Shown: one piece after another, positions 35,060 to 46,255 of the stretch | Position numbering within the stretch: the first letter of the stretch is position 1 | How the letters are laid out: each line of letters starts with the position of its first letter | DNA from: Pontederia crassipes | Lineage: Eukaryota; Streptophyta; Magnoliopsida; Commelinales; Pontederiaceae | Reading direction: 5' to 3' | Assembly: GCA_030549335.1 (NCBI GenBank) | Contig: CM060194.1 | Coordinates: forward strand, 72,514,077 to 72,578,076 | Length of the DNA: 64,000 nt | The notes under the pieces: generated by a model | The model's input: the letters and a program-made list of their open reading frames with translations, nothing else | Told to the model about the DNA's origin: nothing | Databases searched by the model: none | Program-made: the position numbers and the translations under genes

Positions 35060-36900
35060 CAGCGACGATGACTCGCTTGTGTCGTCGCAACGTGCCCTGG
35101 CGTAGGAAATGTGCTTCCGCTCAAATACTCCATCACTTCCAGACGCACTGGTACCATGGTCTTTGATCGTGGACGCCAACGAGGAAGGCATGGCAAGCCT
35201 CCTCGCCGCACGCCCAGTCGTGCCCCGCAGTATGTTCCTCATACACCCGTGTCGTGTCAAGGAACGTCAGTCATGCATCATGATGGCGGATTGATCGCCC
35301 CGCCTAACCGGGATGGTCATGCGTCGCTCACTCGAGCAGATCAACCACCTCAGGTATACAGTCGGAAATCCTAAAGTGTCGCGCTGCGTCAAAGAGTGGC
35401 CGTATGCTCCGCATGATGGTCTTGCGCTGCTCATATCATGAGATCGCTTACACGAGTGTCGTGTAACTCAGAGGACCCGTGTCACATTCAGGGACTGTCG
35501 GTCATGCACTATCATGGCGACCTGGCGCTGCTCGGTATTTCGTGACGTCGCATCGCATGTCCAGTCATGCAACGTGAAGTGCACAACCGCTTCACGGGAG
35601 AAGTTGGCTAAAAGACAAATATCAAGGTTCATGGTCCCTTTTTGGCTAAAGAATATCATTCTTTCGGCCAATGAGCATCAATCACAAGCATCTTGTCGTG
35701 TCGCAGCATCGCTTGCCACGCCATGATGACTTTCAGGAATGGAGCAAAGCGTTGATTACTTGCAATCACTCGTGGACGAGCTGTCAGCCTTGCCTGCCTC
35801 GTCAAGTGTCGCCCCACAAGCGGCGCGATGTCATCCATCGAGGAGTGGGACGAACCTGATACATGCCAACGCAAATCGACGCCTCAACTCAGCGATCAAT
35901 TTGACAAATGGTCTGAGCGTCGAGCATCGACGAACCTTGGCATGCTGCTGTCAAGCGTTCTGCCGCCAACCGAAGGAAGGAGTGCCCTTTCATTTCGAAC
36001 ATCGCCTCGAGTAATCGAAGCGGCCTCCAAGGATCGCAATGCGAAGGTTTTGAAGGACACATTGGCGATGTCGTCCCTTCGAATGGTGATGGAGGTAATG
36101 TTGGGAGCTCACGCCACGAGTTCACCAACCGCAGTTCGGTTATCGAAGTGGAACGTCTTCACAAGCATCCGCACGGATCAGTGAAGGCCCGGAACTGCTA
36201 CTCTTTCGCAAGGGTCAAGCCGCCCGGTGGACGAGTATGTCAAAGGTGTATGATCTAGGATGACAAGCACAGTGACATTACTTTGTCCAAGGTGCGAATG
36301 GACGAGCATCTAAGGTGCATCCTCTTCGTGAACGAGCACAATAATCTCGCCCCGTCCATATCCCAAAGGGATTGTCAAAGCTTCAAAGGAGGTCCCAGGA
36401 TCGGAAGAAGGCATATCCCAAGAACCCTGCAAGATGTGGCAAACTCAGGATGGCGTTGTCATCGCGACAATGTAGAATGTGGCAGACATGCATCCCAGAC
36501 ATGGGACGGAAGAATTGGCAGTTCATTAATTATGCAAGCCCTGACAAGTTGGGACTGGAGGTCAAGATCGCATTGTTCAGCATCGGCCAGATGGACATGT
36601 TGAAGGAGGAAGTGAAAGGAATCACCGAGCTCCGCCTACAGTGTTCCCATGAGGATGAAGACACAGTGTTGGTGCTCTTCAAGCAGAGGGGTTAGAAGCT
36701 TTGGACTAGGAAGGAGTTGGAACGACCGGATCGTCCAACCTCCGCTCACTAGTCGACGCTGCCAAGTCAATCAGGACAAGTGCCATACCACCAAAGCCCT
36801 TGGGCAAGGGCAATGGTGGGGGAGAAAAGCTTAAGTCGCAAGGAGGAAGCTACTTATGCCGAAGACAAAGATCGTCCATCGAAGCAGGAGAAGTGAGTCG
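35060..36900 (+). pseudogene. Frameshifted gag-like region, unit 1
   Basis: Coding-like pieces appear in successive frames. The best is around 36650-36870: ACTAGGAAGGAGTTGGAACG and following codons in shifting frames give W-T-R-K-E-L-E-R, then a Leu/Ala-rich stretch and a Gly/Lys-rich tail, the layout seen near the end of gag before the zinc-knuckle region in plant gypsy elements. At least three frame changes interrupt it and in-frame stops are common. The same breaks occur in unit 2. Confidence 0.55.
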
Positions 36901-36907
36901 AACCACA

Positions 36908-37600
36908 GACACATGTGGGGAGACCCTCATCGTCGCTCACTATAGCGACTGGGAGTGGACAATGTGCGGAATGTTATACTAAAGAACCTTGCTCCTACCC
37001 CAAACCGTCGAGATATCTCTTGTCCACCAAGGGTAAGGTGGAGCTGTTCTCAAGGCTCGGCGGACGAAGGACTCAACGTTGCAGCCATCTGCAACTTGAA
37101 GATAGCGAGTTGAACCACAAGGGAATGTGGGGAAACTCTCGTCGCTCACTATGGCGACTTGGATGGACAAGGCATGGATTGTCAGATCAAAGAACCTTGT
37201 CCCGCCTCAAGACTGCCGAAACATCAGATGATCACCAAGGAGGAGGTGGTTCTGCGCTTTTCGTTCGGCAGAGGTATGGAAGACTTACATAGAGACGTTG
37301 AGTCAAGCCCACAATGAGACCCTGAAGCGTCCCAAAGTATCCGTGGGAAGACTCTCGTCGCTCATCATAGCGATCCCAGGCACTCGAAGCAGACAAGCTA
37401 CAAGCATCGACATCGGAGAGCTTGTGCTGTTTCAAGTCGTCGAAATTCAAGAATGATCATCGAGGGTGAGATGGTCCCGTACTTCGCATTCGACGGAAGG
37501 GAGACATTATGCTGCGGCCATCCGCAACATGAAGGCATCGAGTCAAGTCATGCAGGTCGAATGGCGAGACTCTTCATCGTGTTCTACACGACCCTGGGAC
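36908..37600. repeat. Three degenerate ~210-bp repeats, unit 1
   Basis: Each repeat has a TCGTCGCTCACTATAGCGA-type segment (near 36930, 37138, 37355), then a CACCAAGG...AGGTGG segment, then in repeats 1 and 3 a small hairpin such as TTGCAGCCATCTGCAA (37079-37094) or GCGGCCATCCGC (37514-37525). They fill the 3' part of the internal region. Confidence 0.7.
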
Positions 37601-38012
37601 AACTCTTCTCCGCGCTACTCCTGAAGGCATGCAAGAGTTGTTTCACCCCAAAGAAGCCAAACCACACAAGTTGACGCTGCGCAAGTCGAAGAGAAGTGAA
37701 GCCAACAGAGACTTGATGGACGGATAGTTGCTTGATGAAGTCAGACTGCACATGACGGACTCCACTGGCGCTGCACAAGTGACGACCCCGGATTGGACGA
37801 AGGATCAGCGAGCGAAGCAGGCCTGAGAGAGGAGTCCTCAGCGAGCCCCCAAGGAGCGGGCATTCCTGGCGTTGCGTGATGCTGGTGAAGTTGAAGTCAA
37901 GGTAAAGAAGGCAGAATTGAACGAGACGAGCGAAGTCAAGACTCAAGACGAAGGTCCCGAGGAAGCCCGGACAGCGACGTCGAGGGCGTCGCCGACTTTG
38001 GTGGAGGAGAAT

Positions 38013-38678
38013 GTCACGGGGCGTTTCCCGTGACACGAAGCGTGAAGCCTCGCGGCACCAATGCCGCTCAACTTATAGCCCTCGGCCGCTTAGCGCCGAA
38101 AACATGGAACACATGCAGCCGCCCCGCACTGCGTAATATTACGGAGTACCAAGTTATCCGTCCTTGGGGCATTTATCTTGTAAGGCCGTCCTTATGAATG
38201 GCCAAGTAGGTGACGTTCCCGTAGGATACGTCTTTTGCATCTTCAATATGTAACAAGACTCCTATACCTACGGTACACTTGGAGGAGTTCACTAGTGCCT
38301 TCCGAGACCTAATGGTATGTTATGTTTCATCATATTTAATACAAGTAAGCTTTTCATTAATTCTAGTGTCATGGCCTTGAGCGTGGAGTGGCAACCAACA
38401 TCGGTGTCCCTTCGTGGCGTCCCGTGGTCCCTTCGTCGCCCCTTCGGACTTTAAGCGCCCAAGCGCCTACATTAGTGCCGCAACGCGCTAATGCCACGGT
38501 CTTGTGACGAGTAGTCCAACACTCTAGTCATGTCCGTAATTGAATGCCTATAAGAGCGACTCTCGGCATAGTCGTCTCGACCATAAAACTTCCGCTGCAA
38601 ACTCAAAACAGGCTTGGCTAGGTGCCTATCCGCCTAGTCGCCGCACGTGATCTAGTGTCCGAGAATGACCCCGTGACA
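38013..38678 (+). repeat. LTR 2 of the gypsy array (shared middle LTR)
   Basis: 666 bp, preceded by the purine tract GGTGGAGGAGAA and followed by a Met primer site, so it serves as 3' LTR of unit 1 and 5' LTR of unit 2. Confidence 0.93.
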
Positions 38679-38680
38679 AG

Positions 38681-38692
38681 TGGTATCAGAGC
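38681..38692 (+). other. Primer binding site, unit 2
   Basis: TGGTATCAGAGC, a perfect tRNA-Met complement, two bases after LTR 2. Confidence 0.92.
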
Positions 38693-38714
38693 AGTTCTTC
38701 CTGCTCAGATTACC

Positions 38715-40560
38715 CAGCGACGATGACTCGCTTGTGTCGTCGCAACGTGCCCTGGCGTAGGAAATGTGCTTCCGCTCAAATACTCCATCACTTCCAGACG
38801 CACTGATACCATGGTCTTTGATCGTGGACGCCAACGAGGAAGGCATGGCAAGCCTCCTCGCCGCACGCCCAGTCGTGCCCCGCAGCATGTTCCTCGTACA
38901 CTCGTGTCGTGTCAAGGAACGTCCGTCATGCATCATGATGGCGGATTGATCGCCCCGCCTAACCGGGATGGTCATGCGTCGCTCACTCGAGCATATCAAC
39001 CACCTCAGGTATACAGTCGGGAATCCTGAAGTGTCGTGCTGCGTCAAAGAGTGGCCGTATGCTCCGCATGATAGTCTTGCGCTGCTCATATCATGAGATC
39101 GCTTACACGAGTGTCGTGTAACTCAGAGGACCCGTGTCACATTCAGGGACTGTCGGTCATGCACTATCATGGCGACCTGGCGCTGCTCGGTATTTCGTGA
39201 CGTCGCATCGCATGCCTAGTCATGCAACGTGAAGTGCACAATCGCTTCACGGGAGAAGTTGGCTTAAAGACAAATATCAAGGTTCATGATCCCTTTTTGC
39301 TAAAGAATATCATCCTTTCGACCAAGGAACATCAATCACAAGCATCTTGTCGTGTCGCAGCATCGCTTGCCACGCCATGATGACTTTCAGGAATGGAGCA
39401 AAGCGTTGATTACTTGCAAACACTCGTGGACGAGCTGTCAGCCTTGCCTGCCTCGTCAAGTGTCGCCTCGCAAGCGGCGCGATGTCATTCATCGAGGAGT
39501 GGGACGAACCTGATACATGCCAATGCAAATCGACGCCTCAACCCAGCGACCAATTTGACAAATGGTCTGAGCGTCGAGCATCGGCGAACCTTGGCATGCT
39601 GCTGTCAAGCGTTCTGCCGCCAACCGAAGGAAGGAGTGCCCTTTCATTTCGAACATCGCCTCGAGTAATCGAAGCAGCCTCCAAGGATCGCAATGCGAAG
39701 GTTTTGAAGGACACATTGGCGATGTCGTCCCTTCGAATGGAGATGGAGGTAATGTTGGGAGCTCACGCCACGAGTTCACCAACCGCAGTTCGGTTATCGA
39801 AGTGGAGCGTCTTCACAAGCATCCGCACAGATCAGTGAAGGCCCGGAACTGCTACTCTTTCGCAAGGGTCAAGCCGCCCGGTGGACGAGTATGTCAAAGG
39901 TGTATGATCTAGGATGACAAGCACAGTGACATTACTTTGTCCAAGGTGCGAATGGACGAGCATCTAAGGTGCATCCTCTTTGTGAACGAGCACAATAATC
40001 TCGCCCCGTCCATACCCCAAAGGGATTGTCAAAGCTTCAAAGGAGGTCCCAGGATCGGAAGAAGGCATATCCCAAGAACCCTGCAAGATGTGGCAAACTC
40101 AGGATGGCGTTGCCATCGTGACAATGTAGAATGTGGCAGACATGCATCCCAGACATGGGACGGAAGAATTGGCAGTTCATCAATTATGTAAGCCCTGACA
40201 AGTTAGGACTGGAGGTCAAGATCGCATTGTTCAGCATCGGTCAGATGGACATGTTGAAGGAGGAAGTGAAAGGAATCACCGAGCTCCGCCTACAGTGTTC
40301 CCATGAGGATGAAGACACAGTGTTGGTGCTCTTCAAGCAGAGGGGTTAGAAGCTTTGGACTAGGAAGGAGTTGGAACGACCGGATCGTCCAACCTCCGCT
40401 CACTAGTCGACGCTGTCAAGTCAATCGGGACAAGTGTCATACCACCAAAGCCCTTGGTCAAGGGCAATGGTGGGGGAGAGAAGCTTAAGTCGCAAGGAGG
40501 AAGCTACTTATGCCGAAGACAAAGATCGTCCATCGAAGCAGGAGAAGTGAGTCGAACCAC
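38715..40560 (+). pseudogene. Frameshifted gag-like region, unit 2
   Basis: It is collinear with 35060-36900 and shows the same frame breaks and stops in the regions compared, with scattered point differences. Confidence 0.55.
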
Positions 40561-40562
40561 AG

Positions 40563-41270
40563 GCACATGTGGGGAGATCCTCATCGTCGCTCACTATAGC
40601 GATTGGGAGTGGACAAGGTGCGGAATGTTATACCGAAGAACCTTGCTCCTCCCCCAAACCATCGAGATATCTCTTGTCCACCAAGGGTAAGGTGGAGCTG
40701 TTCTCAAGGCTCGGCGGACGAAGGACTCAACGTTGCAGTCATCAGCAACTTGAAGATAGCGAGTTGAACCACAAGGGAATGTGGGGAAACTCTCGTCGCT
40801 CACTATGGCGACTTGGATGGACAAGGCATGGATTGTCAGATCAAAGAACCTCGTCCCGCCTCAAGACTGCCGAAACATCATATGATCACCAAGGAGGAGG
40901 TGGTTCTGCGCTTTTCGTTCGGCAGAGGTATGGAAGACTCTATGTTGCAATCATTTGCAACATGACGTTGAGTCAAGCCCACAAAGAGACCTGAAGCGTC
41001 CCAAAGTATCCGTGGGAAGACTCTCGTCGCTCATCATAGCGATCCCAGGCACTCGAAGCAGACAAGCTACAAGCATCGACATCGGAGAGCTTGTGCTGTT
41101 TCAAGCCGTCAAAATTCAAGAATGATCATCGAGGGTGAGATGGTCCCGTACTTCGCATTCGACGGAAGGGAGACCTTATGCTGCGGCCATCCGCAACATG
41201 AAGGCATCGAGTCAAGTCATACAGGTCGAATGGCGAGACTCTTCATCGTGTTCTACACGACCCTGGGACA
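40563..41270. repeat. Three degenerate ~210-bp repeats, unit 2
   Basis: Collinear with 36908-37600. The second repeat here keeps a full hairpin TGTTGCAATCATTTGCAACA (40943-40962) that is replaced by a shorter, partly inverted sequence in unit 1 (37283-37297). Confidence 0.7.
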
Positions 41271-41680
41271 ACTCTTCTCCGCGCTACTCCTGAAGGCATG
41301 CAAGAGTTGTTTCACCCCAAAGAAGCCAAACCACACAAGTTGACGCTGCGCAAGTCGAAAAGAAGTGAAGCCAACAGAGACTTGTTGGACGGATAGTTAC
41401 TTGATGAAGTCAGACCGCACATGGCGGACTCCACTGGCGCTGCATAAGTGACGACCCCGGATTGGACGAAGGATCAGCGAGCGAAGCAGGCCTGAGGGAG
41501 GAGTCCTCAGCGAGACCCCAAGGAGCGGGCATTCCTGACGTTGCGTGATGCTGGTGAAGTTGAAGTCAAGGTAAAGAAGGCAGAATTGAACGAGACGAGC
41601 GAAGTCAAGACTCAAGACGAAGGTCCCGAGGAAGCCCGGACAGCGGCGTCGGGGGCGTCGCCGACTTTGGTGGGGGAGAA

Positions 41681-42347
41681 TGTCACGAGGCATTTCCCGT
41701 GACACGAAGCGTGAAGCCTCGCGGCACCAATGCCGCTCAACTTATATCCCTCGGCCGCTTAGCGTCGAAAACATGGAACATATGCAGCCGCCCCGCACTG
41801 CGTAATATTGCGGAGTACTAAGTTATCCGCCCTTAGGGAATTTATCTTGTAAGGCCGTCCTTATGAATGACCAAGTATGTGACATTCCCGTAGGATACGT
41901 CTTTTACATCTTCAATATGTAACAAGACTCCTATACCTACGGTACACTTGGAGGAGTTCACTAGTGCCTTCCGAGGTCCAATTGTATGTTATGTTTCATC
42001 ATATTTAATACAAGTAAGCTTTCCTTTAATTTTAGTGTAATGGCCTTGAGCGTGGGGTGGCAACCCACATCGGTGTCCTTTCGTGGCGTCCCGTGGTCCC
42101 TTCGTCGCCCCTTCGGACTTTAAGCGCCCAAGCGCCTATATTAGTGTCGCAACGCGCTAATGCCACGGTCTCGTGACGAGTAGTCCAACACTCTAGTCAT
42201 ATCCGTGATTGAATGCCTATAAAAGCGACTCTCGGCATAGTCGTCTCGACTATAAAACTTCCGCTGCAAACTCAAAATAGGCTTGGCTAGGTGCCTATCT
42301 GCCTAGTCGTCGCACGTGGTTTAGTGTCCGAGAATGACCCCGTGACA
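41681..42347 (+). repeat. LTR 3 of the gypsy array
   Basis: 667 bp. It carries more private changes than LTR 1 or LTR 2 (for example TGTCACGAGGCATTTCC, TTATATCCC, TTAGCGTCG). Confidence 0.93.
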
Positions 42348-42351
42348 CGTA

Positions 42352-43139
42352 CACAGTATAATTATATGGAAGTACGTTTCATATTAATCTTTCTGCAAAA
42401 TGGTTAAATGGTGGGACACGTTCTTTTTCGCGGAAGATAAATGTAGAAGTGGTACTACCCAAATACAAAATGTGCCGTCATTTGCCTAGTAGTTAATGGA
42501 AGTCTCATTTAAAATAAAATACAAGATGCGCAACAATTTTAAAATAATATGCATTTGTTTTTATTTTGTTTTTACGATAAAAACAGTTATGTTTTTTAAT
42601 GGGACAAGAACAAATTTATCTTTAATTTTTTTCTTTTTTTGTGACTATTAATATGAGGTCCACGTATTTACAAATTTGATGTTTAACAATAAAAAATGAG
42701 AACAAATATTATTCTTATTTTCTTATTAAACAGACTTTTAAATTTTTACAATGAGAAGAGGGATTTTGCTATATCCCCCTAATTTAGGAAGATTTAGTCT
42801 CTTAAGTGAGTCACAATGATATAAATATAAATTAGTCAACTTTTTAGGACAATTAAAAGGTGTGAGTATTAGGAGAATTTTTAAGTTGAAATTTTAAGAG
42901 AATTTAATATTTTTCTTTTTTATTTTTTGGGAATAAATATTTATTTTATTTTCTAAAGTCAAGAAATTCCTCTTAATTAAATTAGGGACTAATTCAGTTA
43001 GACCTAACTATTTATTTTTTCCTTTTGCCAACTCCTGTATTTAAAAAATAGCATCGATTGTTCAATTCAACTAGCGTTACATATTATATAATTAATAAAT
43101 TAAAAGTTGATCAATCATTGAACTAATTCAATATTCATC
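42352..43139. other. AT-rich spacer
   Basis: No gene. It contains the second copy of the short dispersed repeat (42762-42915). Confidence 0.6.
42762..42915 (-). repeat. Short dispersed MITE-like repeat, copy 2
   Basis: Inverted relative to 34003-34147; plus-strand ends are GGGATTTTGCTATATCCCCC and AATTTAATATTTTTC. Confidence 0.6.
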
Positions 43140-43147
43140 CCGAATGG

Positions 43148-43748
43148 CTGGGACGGAGCCAGGATGAAAACTTAAGGGGGGCCAAATGTAGAGAGTAAAA
43201 ATTGATAAAATATATATCTACATGCGTTATATAATAATTTTTTTAGCCAAATAAAAAATATAAAAAATATTATTTTAGAAGATAAGTTAAAACTATAAAT
43301 CTCATTGTATTTAAATTTAAATATTTTTTTTGTTATTCATCATGTTTATCTTTTTTGTGTTTATCATGTTATGAGTGACATATGTAACTCACCTTTTATT
43401 ACTTAACTAACTAATTTAATTTGTTATAGAAAGAAATCAAAATTATTGGTACATATGTTATATATTCATAAATACACTTAATATAGTATAAATCTATTAT
43501 AAACATGCACATATTCTTTCATAAATATAATAACATATTATAATTATGTTAAGTTCATAATATTCAGAAAGAATCTTATTATATACTATATATATAATAT
43601 TTCAAAAAGTTAAGAGACCTTAATTATATTAATTTCACAAAATTTCGGAGGGCCTCACTATATATATGATATATATAATAGTAATATATCCAATACTTCA
43701 AAAAATTAGGAGGCATGGCCCCCTAATACTAAGGTGGCTCCGTCGCTG
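43148..43748. mobile_element. Non-autonomous hAT element, 601 bp
   Basis: Ends CTGGGACGGAGCCA and (reverse complement of the right end) CAGCGACGGAGCCA, the well-known plant hAT terminus type. An exact 8-bp duplication CCGAATGG flanks it (43140-43147, 43749-43756). The inside is AT-rich with no transposase. Confidence 0.93.
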
Positions 43749-43756
43749 CCGAATGG

Positions 43757-44892
43757 CATGTAAAATTTTTAATAAAAATATTTTGTATTAACAAAACTCG
43801 AATCCGACCTCAAGAAGAGACCTATTTATCAATCCACCGAAATATCAGTTGGTTTTTCATTCTCGATTTTGATATCCATAAACTAAGATTGTAATTCCAC
43901 TATCCAAGTGGTGCGCAATGAGAAACAAACACGTGGAAGCCTTTGGAAAAGGCACGATGCATAAAAGTTGGTAGTAGTTCAGGCATTCACAGAATCCAAG
44001 GTGAAATTTCGGCCAGTCAATTTGGAGTTCAAATCCTCCAACGCATCAAAGTCATGAACACAAATAAAATAAATAATGACGATGCGACTGTTCCGAGTTT
44101 CTCACCCAAGTGGCCACTGGCCAGTAGATTGCTCCACGCTCAGTTCATCTGATTTCCTACTCGGTCCACAATTTAACAAATTCCTGTTGGACTTTTTTGC
44201 CTCATTACTATAAATCTGATTTGCTTGCAAGAATTGTTACCAACTCAAAGCTACTAATGTTTAGAACCATTAGCTTTTAGCTAATTCGAAATCAAGATAA
44301 AAAAATAGAAAAGTTTTCTTTTGATCAAGTTGACAATTTAAAAAATCGAGTTTGAAACTATTAGTTTTTATATATCAATAATGTGCGCGCAAAGATTGTG
44401 TTGGCAGTTTTTATATATCAATCAGTTCCATAGTTTCCTTTTAGTTTCGTTACCAATTCATCATTATTTTTTTATCGCTAGCTCTTTTATTAGGGCTCCA
44501 ACCTGCCGACCACTATGATTAGTAAATCCTTTGTGCTTTCCAAGGTCTAAGAAACACGCTCGTTATTATTTTTTCCTGGTGCGACCGGGTGCATCCTGAC
44601 TGCGACGGCCAAATGAAGAATATGCATTACAATGTGTGAGTGAAAGCCACAAATAGTTGACGGGTCCAAACGGCAATCTACGTGAAAAATTTAGATCACC
44701 TCATAATGTTTCGCAAAAGTTAAGCTGTCATGATCTCGATTTAAACAGTGATTTAAGTCAGAGCTCGCGACTGATTACACATGATCAAATAATTTTTTTT
44801 AAAGAAAAATTGTGCATAACTCGACTAAATAATACAAGAAAACAATAACACATATAAGTAAATCACACATTTTATATTGATTATTCAAATAA
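43757..44892. other. Spacer without recognisable gene
   Basis: Mixed composition, no repeat termini identified, and no supported coding sequence (frames 43943-44152 and 44657-44848 are unsupported). Confidence 0.5.
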
Positions 44893-44994
44893 TGTAACAA
44901 TCCTAGGGTTTACACCATCACATTGTCATAAAAGATTCATATTTTGCAAGATATAAAATTACTTTTTATACATAACACATATCAAACTCTCTCC

Positions 44995-45553
44995 TAAAGG
45001 TGTTCACGGCTCAGGTTGGACCCGACTCATGAACAAACCCGACCTCGAGTCGGGTCGGGTCAACCCTCTCTTGGGGGCAAAATTCAATTCAACCCGACCC
45101 GGTTCGGTTCGGGTCGGGTGGTCGGATTACCCGATCACCAAATTTTCTTTTTTTAAAAAAAAATTCTTATATTTTTATATTTATTTAATATGAAAAATAT
45201 TATTAAATATTTATTTTAAAAGTCCAAAATAAGTTTTCTAACTATTTAAATATTATTTCTGTATTTAAAATATTTTATTTTTAAAATTTTTTTAAAATAA
45301 ATATAGACCTAAGTTTAAATAAAAATTAAAAAATCGGATCATCGAGTCGGGTCGGGTCGACTCGGGTTCCGGTGAACCCGATGATCAAACCCGACCTAGT
45401 TTGGGTCGGGACGGGTTGGTGGTCGGGTCGACTCGGGTTAAAATTTTTCAACCCGTACCTGACCCGACCCGACCACCAACCCGTCCCGACCCAAACTATG
45501 TCGGGTTGGGTCATCGGGTTCACCGGGTCGACCCGACTCGGTGAACACCCCTA
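44995..45553. mobile_element. hAT-type MITE with long internal hairpin, 559 bp
   Basis: Ends TAAAGGTGTTCACGG and (reverse complement) TAGGGGTGTTCACCG. The 8-bp CTCTCTCC occurs exactly on both sides (44987-44994 and 45554-45561). The interior has many CCCGACCCG / CGGGTCGGG motifs, and 45368-45530 folds back on itself. No transposase. It sits inside the repeat 44893-48283 and so is younger than it. Confidence 0.93.
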
Positions 45554-45984
45554 CTCTCTCCATATCCCAACAGAGGAACATGCATGAGAGCTATAAGTCT
45601 TCTATCTAACACGCGTCGTGGGGCACATGACTTCTTAGTACCTTAGCAATAAAAATGATCCACACCCTGCTAAGACTATCTCTCGCGCTCCCAAAAGTTC
45701 TACTGATATGAAAAAACGTACAACAACACTGTGAGCAAATAATAACTCAGTAAGCTATAACTCATAAGTTATGTATTACCATCTAATAAATTTGAGAGAT
45801 ATAAACATACATACAATAATCATAATATCAAAGTCAATATCTTCATACATTTACTAAATACGTATATAACATCCCAATCAAAATCATTGCACTGAATTTA
45901 CAATCATTGACACTTAAGCATATCAAACATGTGTATGCAATGCAACACTCTCATATGTATGCACAGATCACCAATTGGCCAGTG

Positions 45985-46255
45985 ATCGGTAAGTGGATTT
46001 TAGATGTGACTCTCATCGTGATCAGCGATGTAGCACTTAGCTCCATTCTACATCATCTTTTTCGGAAAACAAATCATATAACGATAGGTGAATTTCTAAA
46101 GGTGGCTCCCATCGCGACTACTCACGATGTGGCACTTAGCTCCGCATGACACTTAGCTTCAGCCTATCTCATCTCATTATTGGATAACAAAATGATGGAT
46201 TGTACTCTAGAGATGGCTCCCATCGTGATAAGCGATGTAGCACTTAGCTCCAACC
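45985..46255. repeat. Triplicated GATGTAGCACTTAGCTCC motif
   Basis: Three copies (near 46027, 46128 and 46233) share CATCGYGATNAGCGATG followed by TRGCACTTAGCTCC, with a CTCCCATCG lead; the middle copy is followed by an extra ACACTTAGCTTC. Confidence 0.75.

Larger units (their letters stand above)
34353..42351 (+). mobile_element. Tandem three-LTR Ty3-gypsy-type array, gag-only
   Basis: Structure: LTR (34357-35023), internal (35024-38012), LTR (38013-38678), internal (38679-41680), LTR (41681-42347). LTR ends are TGTCACG...CGTGACA. The whole array, not each unit, is flanked by CGTA (34353-34356 and 42348-42351). Each internal begins with a Met primer site and ends with a purine tract. The two internals align almost throughout. 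Each holds frameshifted gag-like sequence and no RT or integrase, so the element is non-autonomous. The array sequence is clearly GC-richer than the surroundings. Confidence 0.92.

Noticed and set aside
45326..45587. Overlapping ORFs on both strands with near-identical peptides
   Set aside because: They come from the inverted repeat of the hAT MITE, so both strands read the same motif.
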